From: Eisenbergiella tayi
GTDB taxonomy: Bacteria; Bacillota; Clostridia; Lachnospirales; Lachnospiraceae
Reading direction: 5' to 3'
Assembly (NCBI RefSeq): GCF_001881565.1
Contig: NZ_MPDJ01000005.1
Location: forward strand, 415,867-479,866
DNA length: 64,000 nucleotides
Shown: positions 1 through 7,185 of the stretch, piece after piece
How positions within the stretch are numbered: the stretch's first letter is position 1
Layout of the letters: the number at the start of each line of letters is the position of its first letter
Position numbers and translations under genes: made by a program
Notes under the pieces: model-generated
Databases searched by the model: none
What the model was told of the DNA's origin: nothing
The model's input: only the letters and a program-made list of their open reading frames with translations

Positions 1-1209
1 TTGTTGTGTATTATTATGTCTGCTTATTTTTCGGCGACGGAGACGGCTTTTTCTTCTTTGAACCGGATTCGGATTAAAAATATGGCGGATAAGGGGAATA
101 AGAGGGCGGCTTTGGTTTTGAAGCTGTCGGAGGATTATGACAGGTTGTTGTCTACTATTCTGATTGGGAATAATATTGTGAATATTGCCTGTGCTTCTTT
201 GTCTACTCTTTTGTTTGTGCGGCTTTTGGGGGAAGATGCGGGGGCGAGTGTTTCTACGGCGGTCACTACTGTTATTGTTCTTGTTTTCGGGGAGGTTTCT
301 CCTAAGAGTATTGCTAAGGAGTCTCCGGAGAAGTTTTCTATGTTTTCTGCTCCTATTCTGAATTTTATGGCGGTATTGCTTACTCCTCTTAATTTTCTGT
401 TTAAGCAGTGGAAGAAGGTTCTGTCGAGGTTTTTCCATTCTTCTGCCAGTCAGGGGATTACGGAGGAGGAGCTTATTACGATTGTGGAGGAGGCCCGGCA
501 GGATGGGGGGATTGATGAGCAGGAGGGGGATTTGCTGCGTAATGCTCTTGAATTTAATGAGTTAAAGGCTGCGGATATCCTTACGCCCAGAATTGATGTT
601 GTTGGAGTGAATGTTTGTGCCGGGGCGGAGGAAATTGCTTCGGTATTTACGGAGACGGGGTATTCCAGGCTTCCGGTGTATCAGGATAGTATTGATAATA
701 TAGTTGGTATTCTTTATCATAAGGATTTTTATAATAAAATTTATGGGACGGGTAGGGGAATAAAGGATGTGATACGTCCGGCCCTTTTTATTACACGGCA
801 TAAAAAAATCAGTCAGCTGCTGCAGGAGCTTCAGGCTTCGAATCATCATATTGCTGTGGTTATTGATGAATTCGGGGGGACTGTGGGTATTGTTACTCTG
901 GAGGATATTTTGGAGGAGCTGGTGGGTGAAATCTGGGATGAGCATGATGAAATTATCCGGTCTGTAGAAAAGCTTTCTGATGATGAATTTCTTGTTTTGG
1001 GGAACGCAAATGTGGATAAGCTTTTGGAGCTGCTGGGTTATGATGAGGAAACAGAAGCGGTTACGGTAAACGGATGGATCATGAATGAGCTTCAGAAGCT
1101 TCCGGAAAAGGGGGATTCTTTCCGCTTCCATGAATGGCAGGTCTCTGTAATGGAGATGGAAGAGCGGCGTGTGAAGAGTGCCCGGATCTGCCGGTGTGAA
1201 CAGTGTTAA
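1..1209 (+). CDS. CNNM/CorC (HlyC) family membrane protein, 5' partial
   Basis: Membrane protein of the hemolysin C/CorC/CNNM family, linked in other bacteria to magnesium or cobalt efflux; the substrate here is not known. The visible 402 residues hold a truncated DUF21 membrane domain (AYFSATETAFSSLNRIR at the very start, further hydrophobic segments near 45-65, 80-100 and 120-140), then a CBS pair (about 195-320, with RLPVY and VIDEFGGTVGIVTLEDILEE) and a C-terminal CorC_HlyC domain. The family normally has 10-20 more residues before the SAYFSATETAF motif, so the first codon (TTG) is probably internal and the true start lies outside the window. The coding strand of the first kilobase is strikingly poor in C, with T- and G-ending codons, unlike most genes here. 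A strong hairpin terminator follows. Family call is firm; ion specificity is not. Confidence 0.9.
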   Translation: MLCIIMSAYFSATETAFSSLNRIRIKNMADKGNKRAALVLKLSEDYDRLLSTILIGNNIVNIACASLSTLLFVRLLGEDAGASVSTAVTTVIVLVFGEVSPKSIAKESPEKFSMFSAPILNFMAVLLTPLNFLFKQWKKVLSRFFHSSASQGITEEELITIVEEARQDGGIDEQEGDLLRNALEFNELKAADILTPRIDVVGVNVCAGAEEIASVFTETGYSRLPVYQDSIDNIVGILYHKDFYNKIYGTGRGIKDVIRPALFITRHKKISQLLQELQASNHHIAVVIDEFGGTVGIVTLEDILEELVGEIWDEHDEIIRSVEKLSDDEFLVLGNANVDKLLELLGYDEETEAVTVNGWIMNELQKLPEKGDSFRFHEWQVSVMEMEERRVKSARICRCEQC

Positions 1210-1247
1210 ACAGATGATGGGTCTGCGGGCCGTCTTTATATCTATAA

Positions 1248-1298
1248 AATGCCGGTCCGGATTGGCAGCAGCAATCCGGGCCGGCATTCTTTTATTTT
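1248..1298 (+). terminator. Rho-independent terminator after the CNNM gene
   Basis: Inverted repeat AATGCCGGTCCGGATTG (1248-1264) with its complement at 1272-1288, differing by one wobble, a 7-nt loop, then a T-rich stretch CTTTTATTTTTC. Confidence 0.85.
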
Positions 1299-1321
1299 TC
1301 AGGCTGTATGGATAGGTCTTT

Positions 1322-2437
1322 TTATAAATACTTTTCAGCGATGCTCATCATTTCGTCCCATTTGCTTTCCATATCCGCTACCAGCTTGAACTGGGTGCGG
1401 GCGCGGTCCAGGTTGTGTTCGGGGCGGTGGATTTTGAAGTAAACGTCACCCTGCAGGTAATCGGCGAGGAAGCGCATGCCGCATTCCAGGGTCATCAGTT
1501 TGGCTCCCATGGGAAGCATGCGTATTTCTTCTTCGGTCAGACTGCCTCCGCAGCCTTCCACATAGCCTTTTGTGTATATTTCAAACAGCTTCAGATCACA
1601 GCTGATCTTATCCAGGTCTTTCTCATCCTCCGCTCCCGTACTGGCGCCGAAACGGATGGAATCGCCGTAGTCGTAAAGGGCGGAACCCGGCATTACGGTA
1701 TCCAAATCAATCACGCAGAGTCCTTTTCCGGTCTTATTATCTATCATAATGTTATTCAGCTTGGTATCGTTATGGGTAACACGAAGAGGAATCCTGTGTT
1801 TGGCAAGGGCATCGCAGATAACATGGGTTTCCGGCTCCCGGTCCATGACAAACCGGAGCTCTTTCTGTACTCCGGCAGCCCTTTTATAGGTATCTTCCTC
1901 CACGGCCTTTCTGAAATCTTCAAAACGGCTCACGGTATTGTGGAAATTCGGTATCGTTTCATGCAGTGTTGACGCAGGATAATCTGCCAGAAGCTTCTGG
2001 AAATTGCCGAAGGAAAGTGCGCTGTTATAGAAGTCTTCGGGTTTTTCCACGATATCAAAGCAGGTGGCGTCTTCAATAAAAATATACATCCTCCAGAAGT
2101 CTCCGTCTTCATCCACGAGATAATTGTCCCCGTCCACAGTACGGATAACATTCAGAGTTTCCCTGTCGGGATCCCCTCCGTTCTGGATGATTTTGTTCCT
2201 GAGAAAGGAGGTGACATTCATAATATTTTCCATCAGGCCCTTGGGGTTCTTAAAAATATCGTCATTCATGCGCTGCAGGATATAGCGTCTGGTTTTCCCG
2301 TTTTCCAGTTCACAGGTCAGACGTACGGTATCATTGATATGACCGCTTCCATAAGGAACCGCCTCCGTCAGCGTTCCCTCCAGACGGAACCTGGGAGCAA
2401 TGTTTTTTTTCACTAAATCCATATCCAATTTATCCAT
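1322..2437 (-). CDS. NahK-like sugar kinase (aminoglycoside phosphotransferase fold)
   Basis: 371-residue kinase of the aminoglycoside/choline phosphotransferase superfamily. It most resembles N-acetylhexosamine 1-kinase, which phosphorylates GlcNAc/GalNAc at C1 after lacto-N-biose or galacto-N-biose breakdown. Visible features are an N-terminal lobe with a glycine-rich PYGSGHINDT (28-37), the catalytic loop THNDTKLNNIMID (H222, D224) and the metal-binding VIDLDTVMPG (D244/D246). Length fits NahK. The start is ATG at 2437, preceded by AAGTGAGGTAGGAAA. It stands alone, without lacto-N-biose phosphorylase nearby, and is divergent from an AraC-type regulator across a 428-bp spacer carrying repeated TGCACAAT boxes, so regulation by that protein is likely. 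Substrate is inferred from family resemblance only; another sugar or amino-sugar kinase is possible. Confidence 0.75.
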   Translation of the reverse strand: MDKLDMDLVKKNIAPRFRLEGTLTEAVPYGSGHINDTVRLTCELENGKTRRYILQRMNDDIFKNPKGLMENIMNVTSFLRNKIIQNGGDPDRETLNVIRTVDGDNYLVDEDGDFWRMYIFIEDATCFDIVEKPEDFYNSALSFGNFQKLLADYPASTLHETIPNFHNTVSRFEDFRKAVEEDTYKRAAGVQKELRFVMDREPETHVICDALAKHRIPLRVTHNDTKLNNIMIDNKTGKGLCVIDLDTVMPGSALYDYGDSIRFGASTGAEDEKDLDKISCDLKLFEIYTKGYVEGCGGSLTEEEIRMLPMGAKLMTLECGMRFLADYLQGDVYFKIHRPEHNLDRARTQFKLVADMESKWDEMMSIAEKYL

Positions 2438-2865
2438 TTTCCTACCTCACTTTTATTAATACCGGCCGTATCTACTGCGGCCGTCCCCGTTTTGCAGTTT
2501 CATTATAACACTATTGTACAAAATTTATTTACACAATAATTTCGGTTTTTTATCTAATCATGGCGTTTACCGTCTATTTTAACAAATATTTGTTTGCCTG
2601 TCGTTTTTTTCTATTATGTATTCCTTAAGATTTCGCATAATTCATTTCAGGAAAAGTCGTAATGCACAATTTTACTTCTGGTTTTTGCACAATACATCCA
2701 AATCTTTGCACAATAATAAAATCAATTAAAAAAACGAAAGAAAAAAGGTGCTTTACTGCACAAAATTTGTTACTATATATATCAGATGATAAAGCCGGGA
2801 TGTAGGAAATGCACAAAGGGAAAAGTTCTTTTTTATTCCCGTCCCGGAAGTGGAGGATGATACAA
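2438..2865. promoter_or_regulatory. Divergent regulatory spacer with TGCACAAT direct repeats
   Basis: 428-bp AT-rich spacer between the kinase (leftward) and the AraC gene (rightward). TGCACAAT occurs at 2663-2670, 2686-2693 and 2707-2714, and TGCACAAA at 2757-2764; the first three are 23 and 21 bp apart, about two helical turns, all in one orientation. This is the layout expected for AraC-family binding. A TATAAT box for the kinase lies at 2502-2507 on the minus strand with no good -35, which fits an activator-dependent promoter. No further gene is seen here. Confidence 0.5.
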
Positions 2866-3789
2866 ATGGAGTCAAAAATCGTTGATAACTACGAATCCGT
2901 AACCTTACATCAATCTCTTCTGATCAGCAAATTGTTTACCGTTCATTATTTTGAATATATGAATGACTTTTCCTTTCCGGGGGAAGCGCATAATTTCTGG
3001 GAATTTCTGTGTGTGGACAAGGGGGAAGTGGATGTGGTGGCAGGAAGCCGGAGCCTTTCCCTGAAAAAGGATGAAATTATCTTCCATAAGCCTAATGAAT
3101 TCCACACCGTCCGTTCCAATGGAAGGGTTGCGCCAAATGTGGTGGTCATTTCCTTTGAATGTACCTCTCCTTCCATGGATTTTTTTAAGGATCGGATTCT
3201 CACCATCGGGGAGGCGGAACGGAGCCTGATCGCACAGATAATCATGGAAGCGCGGCAGCTGTTTTCCTGCCCTCTGGATGATCCTTACCTGAAAAAAATG
3301 GAGCTTGCGGAAAATCCGCCCTTCGGCTGCAGCCAAATGATACAGTTGCATCTGGAACAGCTTCTGATACAGCTTATCCGGCGGCATACCGCATCCCGGC
3401 AGGAAAAGAAACAGCCGTCCACCCTGAAGCAGAAATCCGACGGGGATTTATACGAACGCATTATGAATTATCTGGATCAGAATCTTTATACCCAGATCAC
3501 GATTGAACAGATCTGCAAGGACAACCTGGTGGGACGCTCTCAGCTGCAGAAGCTTTTCCGTGAGCGTAACGGCTGCGGCATCATCGATTATTTCTCCCAT
3601 ATGAAAATCGATGCGGCGAAGCAGCTCATACGGAACCAGAGCCTGAATTTTACCCAGATTGCGGATACCATGGGCTATACTTCGGTTCATTATTTTTCCA
3701 GGCAGTTTAAGAAGGTGACGGGGATGACGCCGTCGGAATATTCTTCTTCCATTAAGAAATTATCAGAAGAACCGCAGTTCAGGAGGTAA
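2866..3789 (+). CDS. AraC family transcriptional regulator with cupin sensor
   Basis: Cytoplasmic DNA-binding regulator. Residues from about 25 to 110 form a cupin-like ligand domain (HNFWEFLCVDKGEVDVV, then FHKPNEFHTV, typical of sugar-sensing AraC proteins). The last 100 residues are a two-helix-turn-helix AraC domain ending in MGYTSVHYFSRQFKKVTGM and TPSEY. The ATG at 2866 is chosen because GGAGG sits nine bases before it; upstream in-frame ATG codons at 2809 and 2857 lack a properly spaced site. Divergent from the NahK-like kinase and probably its regulator, with direct repeats in the spacer as candidate targets. Its own 3' end overlaps a terminator hairpin. Ligand unknown. Confidence 0.88.
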   Translation: MESKIVDNYESVTLHQSLLISKLFTVHYFEYMNDFSFPGEAHNFWEFLCVDKGEVDVVAGSRSLSLKKDEIIFHKPNEFHTVRSNGRVAPNVVVISFECTSPSMDFFKDRILTIGEAERSLIAQIIMEARQLFSCPLDDPYLKKMELAENPPFGCSQMIQLHLEQLLIQLIRRHTASRQEKKQPSTLKQKSDGDLYERIMNYLDQNLYTQITIEQICKDNLVGRSQLQKLFRERNGCGIIDYFSHMKIDAAKQLIRNQSLNFTQIADTMGYTSVHYFSRQFKKVTGMTPSEYSSSIKKLSEEPQFRR

Positions 3790-3812
3790 ACCTGAACTGC
3801 GGTTCCTTTTAT
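3769..3812 (+). terminator. Terminator overlapping the end of the AraC gene
   Basis: Perfect 15-bp stem GAACCGCAGTTCAGG (3769-3783) with its complement at 3791-3805, loop of 7, then CTTTTATT. The stop codon of the regulator lies in the loop. It also separates the converging polyphosphate gene. Confidence 0.85.
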
Positions 3813-5281
3813 TCGCCCAGAACCTTTTCCAGTTCTTTGATAACAATCTTCAGGGCCTTGATTCTCGCATATTTTTTATCCACGGATTCCAGGATATGCC
3901 ACGGCGCATAGGTCGTGCTGGTTTTCTGTATCATTTCATTCACGGCCGCTTCATAGGCATCCCATTTTTCCCGGTTTCTCCAGTCTTCATCGGTGATCTT
4001 CCATTGTTTTTCCGGTGTGTTCTGTCTTTCGTTAAAGCGTTCCAGCTGTGTTTCCTTATCAATATGAACCCAGAATTTGATAACCACAGCGCCCCAGTCC
4101 ACCAGCTCCTTTTCGAATTCGTTTATTTCATTATAGGCTCTCTGCCAGTCGTTGGTACTGCAGAAGCCCTCAATCCGTTCCACCATAACCCTTCCGTACC
4201 ATGTGCGGTCAAAAATGGCTATATGGCCGGTTTTAGGCAGCCTTGTCCAGAAACGCCAGAGATAATGCCGGGCCTTTTCATGGGGCTCCGGGCTGGCGAT
4301 GGGGTGGACTTCAAAACCCCTGGGATCCAGCGCTCCGGTAATCCTCTTGATATTTCCCCCTTTTCCTGCGGCATCCCAGCCTTCATAGGCAATAATCAGA
4401 GGAACTCTTTTACGGTAAAGCCTGTTGTGAAGCTCACCCAGCCTTTTCTGAAGCTTATCCAGTTCCTCCTGGTATTCCGCCTCCTCCATGGTTTTATCCA
4501 GAGGGATTTCATCAAGCCTTGGCATCTTCTCCAGAGGGAAGGTATTCTGCAGCAGGGGAACCGCCAGGCTCTTGTTCTGAAGGGCCACCTCGATTCCCTG
4601 GCAAAGGGTCTCCAAAACCTGCAGCTGCGCCCATTTACGTGAATGGGCATCCACAATATACCAGGGCGCGGTTGATGCGTTGGTATCATTCAGATACTGG
4701 TCAAAAACCTTCAGGCATTTATCATAATGCTTACTCTGCCAGCGATCGGATTCACTCACCCGCCAGCGGGTATCCTCGTTTGACAAAAGGCCGTCCAGAC
4801 GTTTTTTCTGTTCCTTTTCTTCTATATTAAAAAAGAATTTCATTACCAGATATCCATTATCCGTAAGCTGCCTTTCGAAACGCTTCACACTGTCAATCCG
4901 GGATGCATAGCCTTTTTCGTCCAGCTTTCCCCGGAGCACATCGCCGGTAATTTCCTCCATCCATCCGGAATCCAGAAATGTGAATTTTCCCGCTTCGGGC
5001 AGACGGGCAAAATAGCGGTATAAAAAGGGCTTCCTCAATTCTTCTTCCGTAGGCGCGGACATGGTCGCCACCTTAAAGAAACGGGGATCAATATTCCGGA
5101 TGATTTTACCGATCGTACTTCCTTTTCCGGCGGCTCCCCAGCCCTCCATCAGGACCAGCACCGGAAGGGCCCGCTCCTTAATCTGCATCTGCAGGGCAAA
5201 CAGGTGGTTTCTCGCATCCTCCAGCCGTCTGAGCAATTCCTCTTCCTGAGGTTTTTCCTGCTCCACGTGATTTTTCAGCAT
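3809..5281 (-). CDS. pap: Polyphosphate:AMP phosphotransferase (two-domain PPK2, class II)
   Basis: 490-residue cytoplasmic enzyme with two PPK2 domains in tandem, the arrangement of polyphosphate:AMP phosphotransferase, which makes ADP from AMP and polyphosphate. The first P-loop is EGWGAAGKGSTIG (46-58), the second YEGWDAAGKGGNIK (299-312). Only the C-terminal half carries the Walker B/lid signature FDRTWYGRVMVERIEG (357-372); the first half has LDSGWMEEITG there instead. The C-terminal domain is therefore likely the catalytic one, as known for class II PPK2. The start at 5281 has GGGAGGAGG seven bases upstream. A plausible promoter lies at 5400-5428. No ppk1 or ppx is in the window. Direction (AMP to ADP rather than ADP to ATP) is inferred from the two-domain layout. 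Confidence 0.88.
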   Translation of the reverse strand: MLKNHVEQEKPQEEELLRRLEDARNHLFALQMQIKERALPVLVLMEGWGAAGKGSTIGKIIRNIDPRFFKVATMSAPTEEELRKPFLYRYFARLPEAGKFTFLDSGWMEEITGDVLRGKLDEKGYASRIDSVKRFERQLTDNGYLVMKFFFNIEEKEQKKRLDGLLSNEDTRWRVSESDRWQSKHYDKCLKVFDQYLNDTNASTAPWYIVDAHSRKWAQLQVLETLCQGIEVALQNKSLAVPLLQNTFPLEKMPRLDEIPLDKTMEEAEYQEELDKLQKRLGELHNRLYRKRVPLIIAYEGWDAAGKGGNIKRITGALDPRGFEVHPIASPEPHEKARHYLWRFWTRLPKTGHIAIFDRTWYGRVMVERIEGFCSTNDWQRAYNEINEFEKELVDWGAVVIKFWVHIDKETQLERFNERQNTPEKQWKITDEDWRNREKWDAYEAAVNEMIQKTSTTYAPWHILESVDKKYARIKALKIVIKELEKVLGE

Positions 5282-5399
5282 AGTGCCTCCTCCCTGATCT
5301 CCTGTACGGAAATCTTACGGCTTTTTATAGTTTTTGCCTGTTCCCGCGCCGTTATTCAAAAAGAAAACACTTCCTGACACGCCGGCGCTTTCTACCTTC

Positions 5400-5428
5400 A
5401 GTGTAGCATATGGAGCTCATGGAAACAA
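5400..5428 (-). promoter_or_regulatory. Candidate SigA promoter of the polyphosphate gene
   Basis: On the minus strand: TTGTTT (5423-5428), 17-bp spacer, extended -10 TGC-TACACT (5400-5405). Transcription would start near 5393, giving a leader of about 110 nt before pap. Confidence 0.5.
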
Positions 5429-5460
5429 TTCCCTTTTAAGTGCTGGGTGATGGGTGCTGG

Positions 5461-5731
5461 GTGTGGATAAAAATTCTGAGTGAGCGTCACCGTCTGCCCG
5501 GGCTCCTCTTCCGGTTCTTCCAGAGGGCCAGCGGCTCGGTAAGGTTCCTTATAGGGCACGCTTCCGCTCGGACAAACACGCAGCGGTACTAAGGTTGCAA
5601 AATACGCAACCTAAGGACCGGCGTGTTTATACGGCCCTTACAGGAATCCTTACCGAGCCGCTGGCCCTCTGGAAGGACCGGAAAGGGAACCCGGACAGAC
5701 GGTGACGCTCACTCAGAATTTTTATCCACAC
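5461..5731 (+). repeat. Giant imperfect palindrome A with conserved 90-nt core
   Basis: A 271-bp stem-loop element. The outer arms 5461-5496 and 5696-5731 are perfectly complementary for 36 bp. The complementarity then continues inward to about 5548/5645 with five transitions and one 1-nt indel. The middle (5555-5644) is a 90-nt core shared, in opposite orientation, with element B. Within the core, AACACGC (5575-5581) pairs with GCGTGTT (5621-5627), and GTTGC (5594-5598) with GCAAC (5606-5610). The internal loops GCGGTAC and AAGGACCG between these stems are identical in both elements. The arm tips carry inverted TTATCCACA 9-mers. No reading frame here is convincing. Family not recognised. Confidence 0.85.
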
Positions 5732-5748
5732 CCTTGAAGACCTTTACT

Positions 5749-6000
5749 TGTTATAAATCACACCCGCCCTGCGTTTTGTGCCGTGCCTTCCCTCTGCGGA
5801 TGCCCTTCCCGGCGGGTCTGTGTACCCTGCAAAGGCCTTCTAAAAACGCCGGTCCTTAGATTGCGTCCTGTGCAATCTTAGTACCGCTGCGTTTTTAGCA
5901 GAGTGAGAACGTGCCTGCGCAGGGTACACAGACCCGCCGGGAAGGGCATCTGCAGAGGGAAGGCACGGCACAAAACGCAGGGTGGGTGTGATTTATAACG
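5749..6000 (-). repeat. Giant imperfect palindrome B with conserved 90-nt core
   Basis: A 250-bp stem-loop element. Arms 5750-5830 and 5919-5999 are complementary over 81 bp with only two differences, both G-T wobbles if transcribed rightward. The arm sequence is unrelated to that of element A. The core 5826-5915, read on the minus strand, aligns without gaps to the core of A with 72 of 90 identical positions. The element starts 2 bp after the stop codon of the DUF3169 gene, so the leftward Xre/DUF3169 transcript would run into it. The two elements are only 18 bp apart and their cores point at each other. Confidence 0.85.
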
Positions 6001-6001
6001 T

Positions 6002-6748
6002 CTACTCTATTCCTTCTTTTTCCAGCTTCATGCTTCCGAAGCAGTACACGCCGGTATGCACGCCCCAGAGGATGCAGATCAGGATAATTGGGAAATTCCC
6101 GGTTCCGAACATCAGTTTTCCCAGCAGAGCCACGGCTTCCATGATCGGAAGCATGGACTTCATGACCTGGAAGGTGCTGTAGGAAGCTTTATAAATAATC
6201 ATGCGTTCCGCTTCATCGCAGCTGTCCATCCAGCGCTTGTTAAAATTAGTGTCTCCCACATCGCCGTCCTTCAGCGGATGGATCTTTTTAATCTGCTTAA
6301 TCAGTACCGCTTCCACAATGATGATGCCTGTACAAAATATCACAAACAGGATTACGCAGACCAGCATATTGGGATTTTTCATGTCCATAGCCAGGCCGAA
6401 CAGCAGAAACTGGATCACCATGTTAATTTCATTGGCTGTCATTGCCGCATTCTGATAATCATTGGCCTTATCCTCTTCTTCATAGGTTCCCTGACGGATT
6501 GCGGCTCCCGCTTTCCGGTAATAAATAAAAGCGACTGCTCCCAATACCACGAAAAAGCCTGCCTGGTACCCAAATGAGTACTGTAAATAACCATTATAAA
6601 AGAAATGCATAACATCTGTCGTGTCCTTCTTGACAGACATAATCAGAAATGAGGTGAGGAATCCGACAGCGCCGCCAATAACAAGCCACAGCACTATTTT
6701 AGCCAGAATCTGTCCCATACTCTTTGATTTATTCTTATTATCCTTCAT
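6002..6748 (-). CDS. DUF3169 family membrane protein
   Basis: 248-residue integral membrane protein with about six hydrophobic segments (near 13-35, 60-78, 105-122, 128-150, 200-217 and 222-240). The soluble stretch between segments 4 and 5 is charged. It matches the DUF3169 family of Firmicutes, whose members are often encoded beside a small Xre regulator, as here; function is unknown. The start has TAGGAGCGGG just upstream. It is the second gene of a likely operon behind the Xre regulator (62-bp gap). A giant palindrome begins immediately after its stop codon. Confidence 0.75.
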   Translation of the reverse strand: MKDNKNKSKSMGQILAKIVLWLVIGGAVGFLTSFLIMSVKKDTTDVMHFFYNGYLQYSFGYQAGFFVVLGAVAFIYYRKAGAAIRQGTYEEEDKANDYQNAAMTANEINMVIQFLLFGLAMDMKNPNMLVCVILFVIFCTGIIIVEAVLIKQIKKIHPLKDGDVGDTNFNKRWMDSCDEAERMIIYKASYSTFQVMKSMLPIMEAVALLGKLMFGTGNFPIILICILWGVHTGVYCFGSMKLEKEGIE

Positions 6749-6810
6749 CGCCCGCTCCTATCTGCCGGTAATTGCCGGCTCTTTTATTTCTCTGCGATTT
6801 TTTTCCTTTT

Positions 6811-7011
6811 TTATTCTTCATATCTGAAAATATCCTCCACCGTAGTCCCGCAAATAGCGGCCAGCTTCAGTGCCAGGGTGACCGAGGGTGAATAATCCCC
6901 TCTTTCAATCAGGCTGATGGTCTGCCTGGACACCCCGGCCATATTGCCAAGCTCCGCCTGATTTACTCCCAGCCTCGCCCGGTGTTCCTTCAATCGGTTA
7001 TATAACGGCAT
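6811..7011 (-). CDS. Small Xre/Cro-type HTH regulator
   Basis: 66-residue DNA-binding protein consisting of almost only a helix-turn-helix (NQAELGNMAGVSRQTISLIE, about 18-37), with the usual tail AAICGTTVEDIFRYEE. The ATG at 7011 is chosen because AAGGAGGT lies six bases before it; longer in-frame readings have no ribosome site and run through the promoter. It is cotranscribed with the DUF3169 membrane protein, a pairing typical of this regulator class. Three copies of TGACAA-N6-TTGTCA lie across its promoter, so autoregulation is likely. The signal it responds to is unknown. Confidence 0.85.
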   Translation of the reverse strand: MPLYNRLKEHRARLGVNQAELGNMAGVSRQTISLIERGDYSPSVTLALKLAAICGTTVEDIFRYEE

Positions 7012-7078
7012 TATGACCTCCTTTCCCAGCGTTCCTATCCTCCCAGGCCTTCGGGATTTCCTGCAACGCAAAACAGGA

Positions 7079-7148
7079 TGACAACTTTTCTTGTCACCCT
7101 GATAATAACATTGACAAACAAAGTTGTCAATGACAAATTTACTTGTCA
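7079..7148 (-). promoter_or_regulatory. Promoter of the Xre operon with three palindromic operators
   Basis: Minus-strand promoter TTGACA (7125-7130), 17-bp spacer, TATTAT (7102-7107). Three 18-bp palindromes TGACAA-N6-TTGTCA lie at 7079-7096 (on the start site), 7112-7129 (covering -35 and spacer) and 7131-7148 (just upstream of -35). The N6 centres differ, so the half-sites are what is conserved. The arrangement is that of a repressible, autoregulated promoter. Confidence 0.75.
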
Positions 7149-7185
7149 TTATTTTTCCTGCGGGCACTCCGGCATGCCAGTCCGG

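Noticed and set aside
5440..5463. Tandem repeat GTGCTGGGTG
   Set aside because: Two copies of a 10-mer beside palindrome A; too short to call a separate repeat feature.
5461..5731. Replication origin suggested by paired DnaA boxes
   Set aside because: Only two boxes, both forced by the palindrome, no AT-rich unwinding tract, and no dnaA, dnaN or related genes nearby.
5623..5859. A 78-codon frame spanning parts of both palindromes
   Set aside because: It begins inside palindrome A, has no ribosome site, and its peptide simply reflects the repeat arms.
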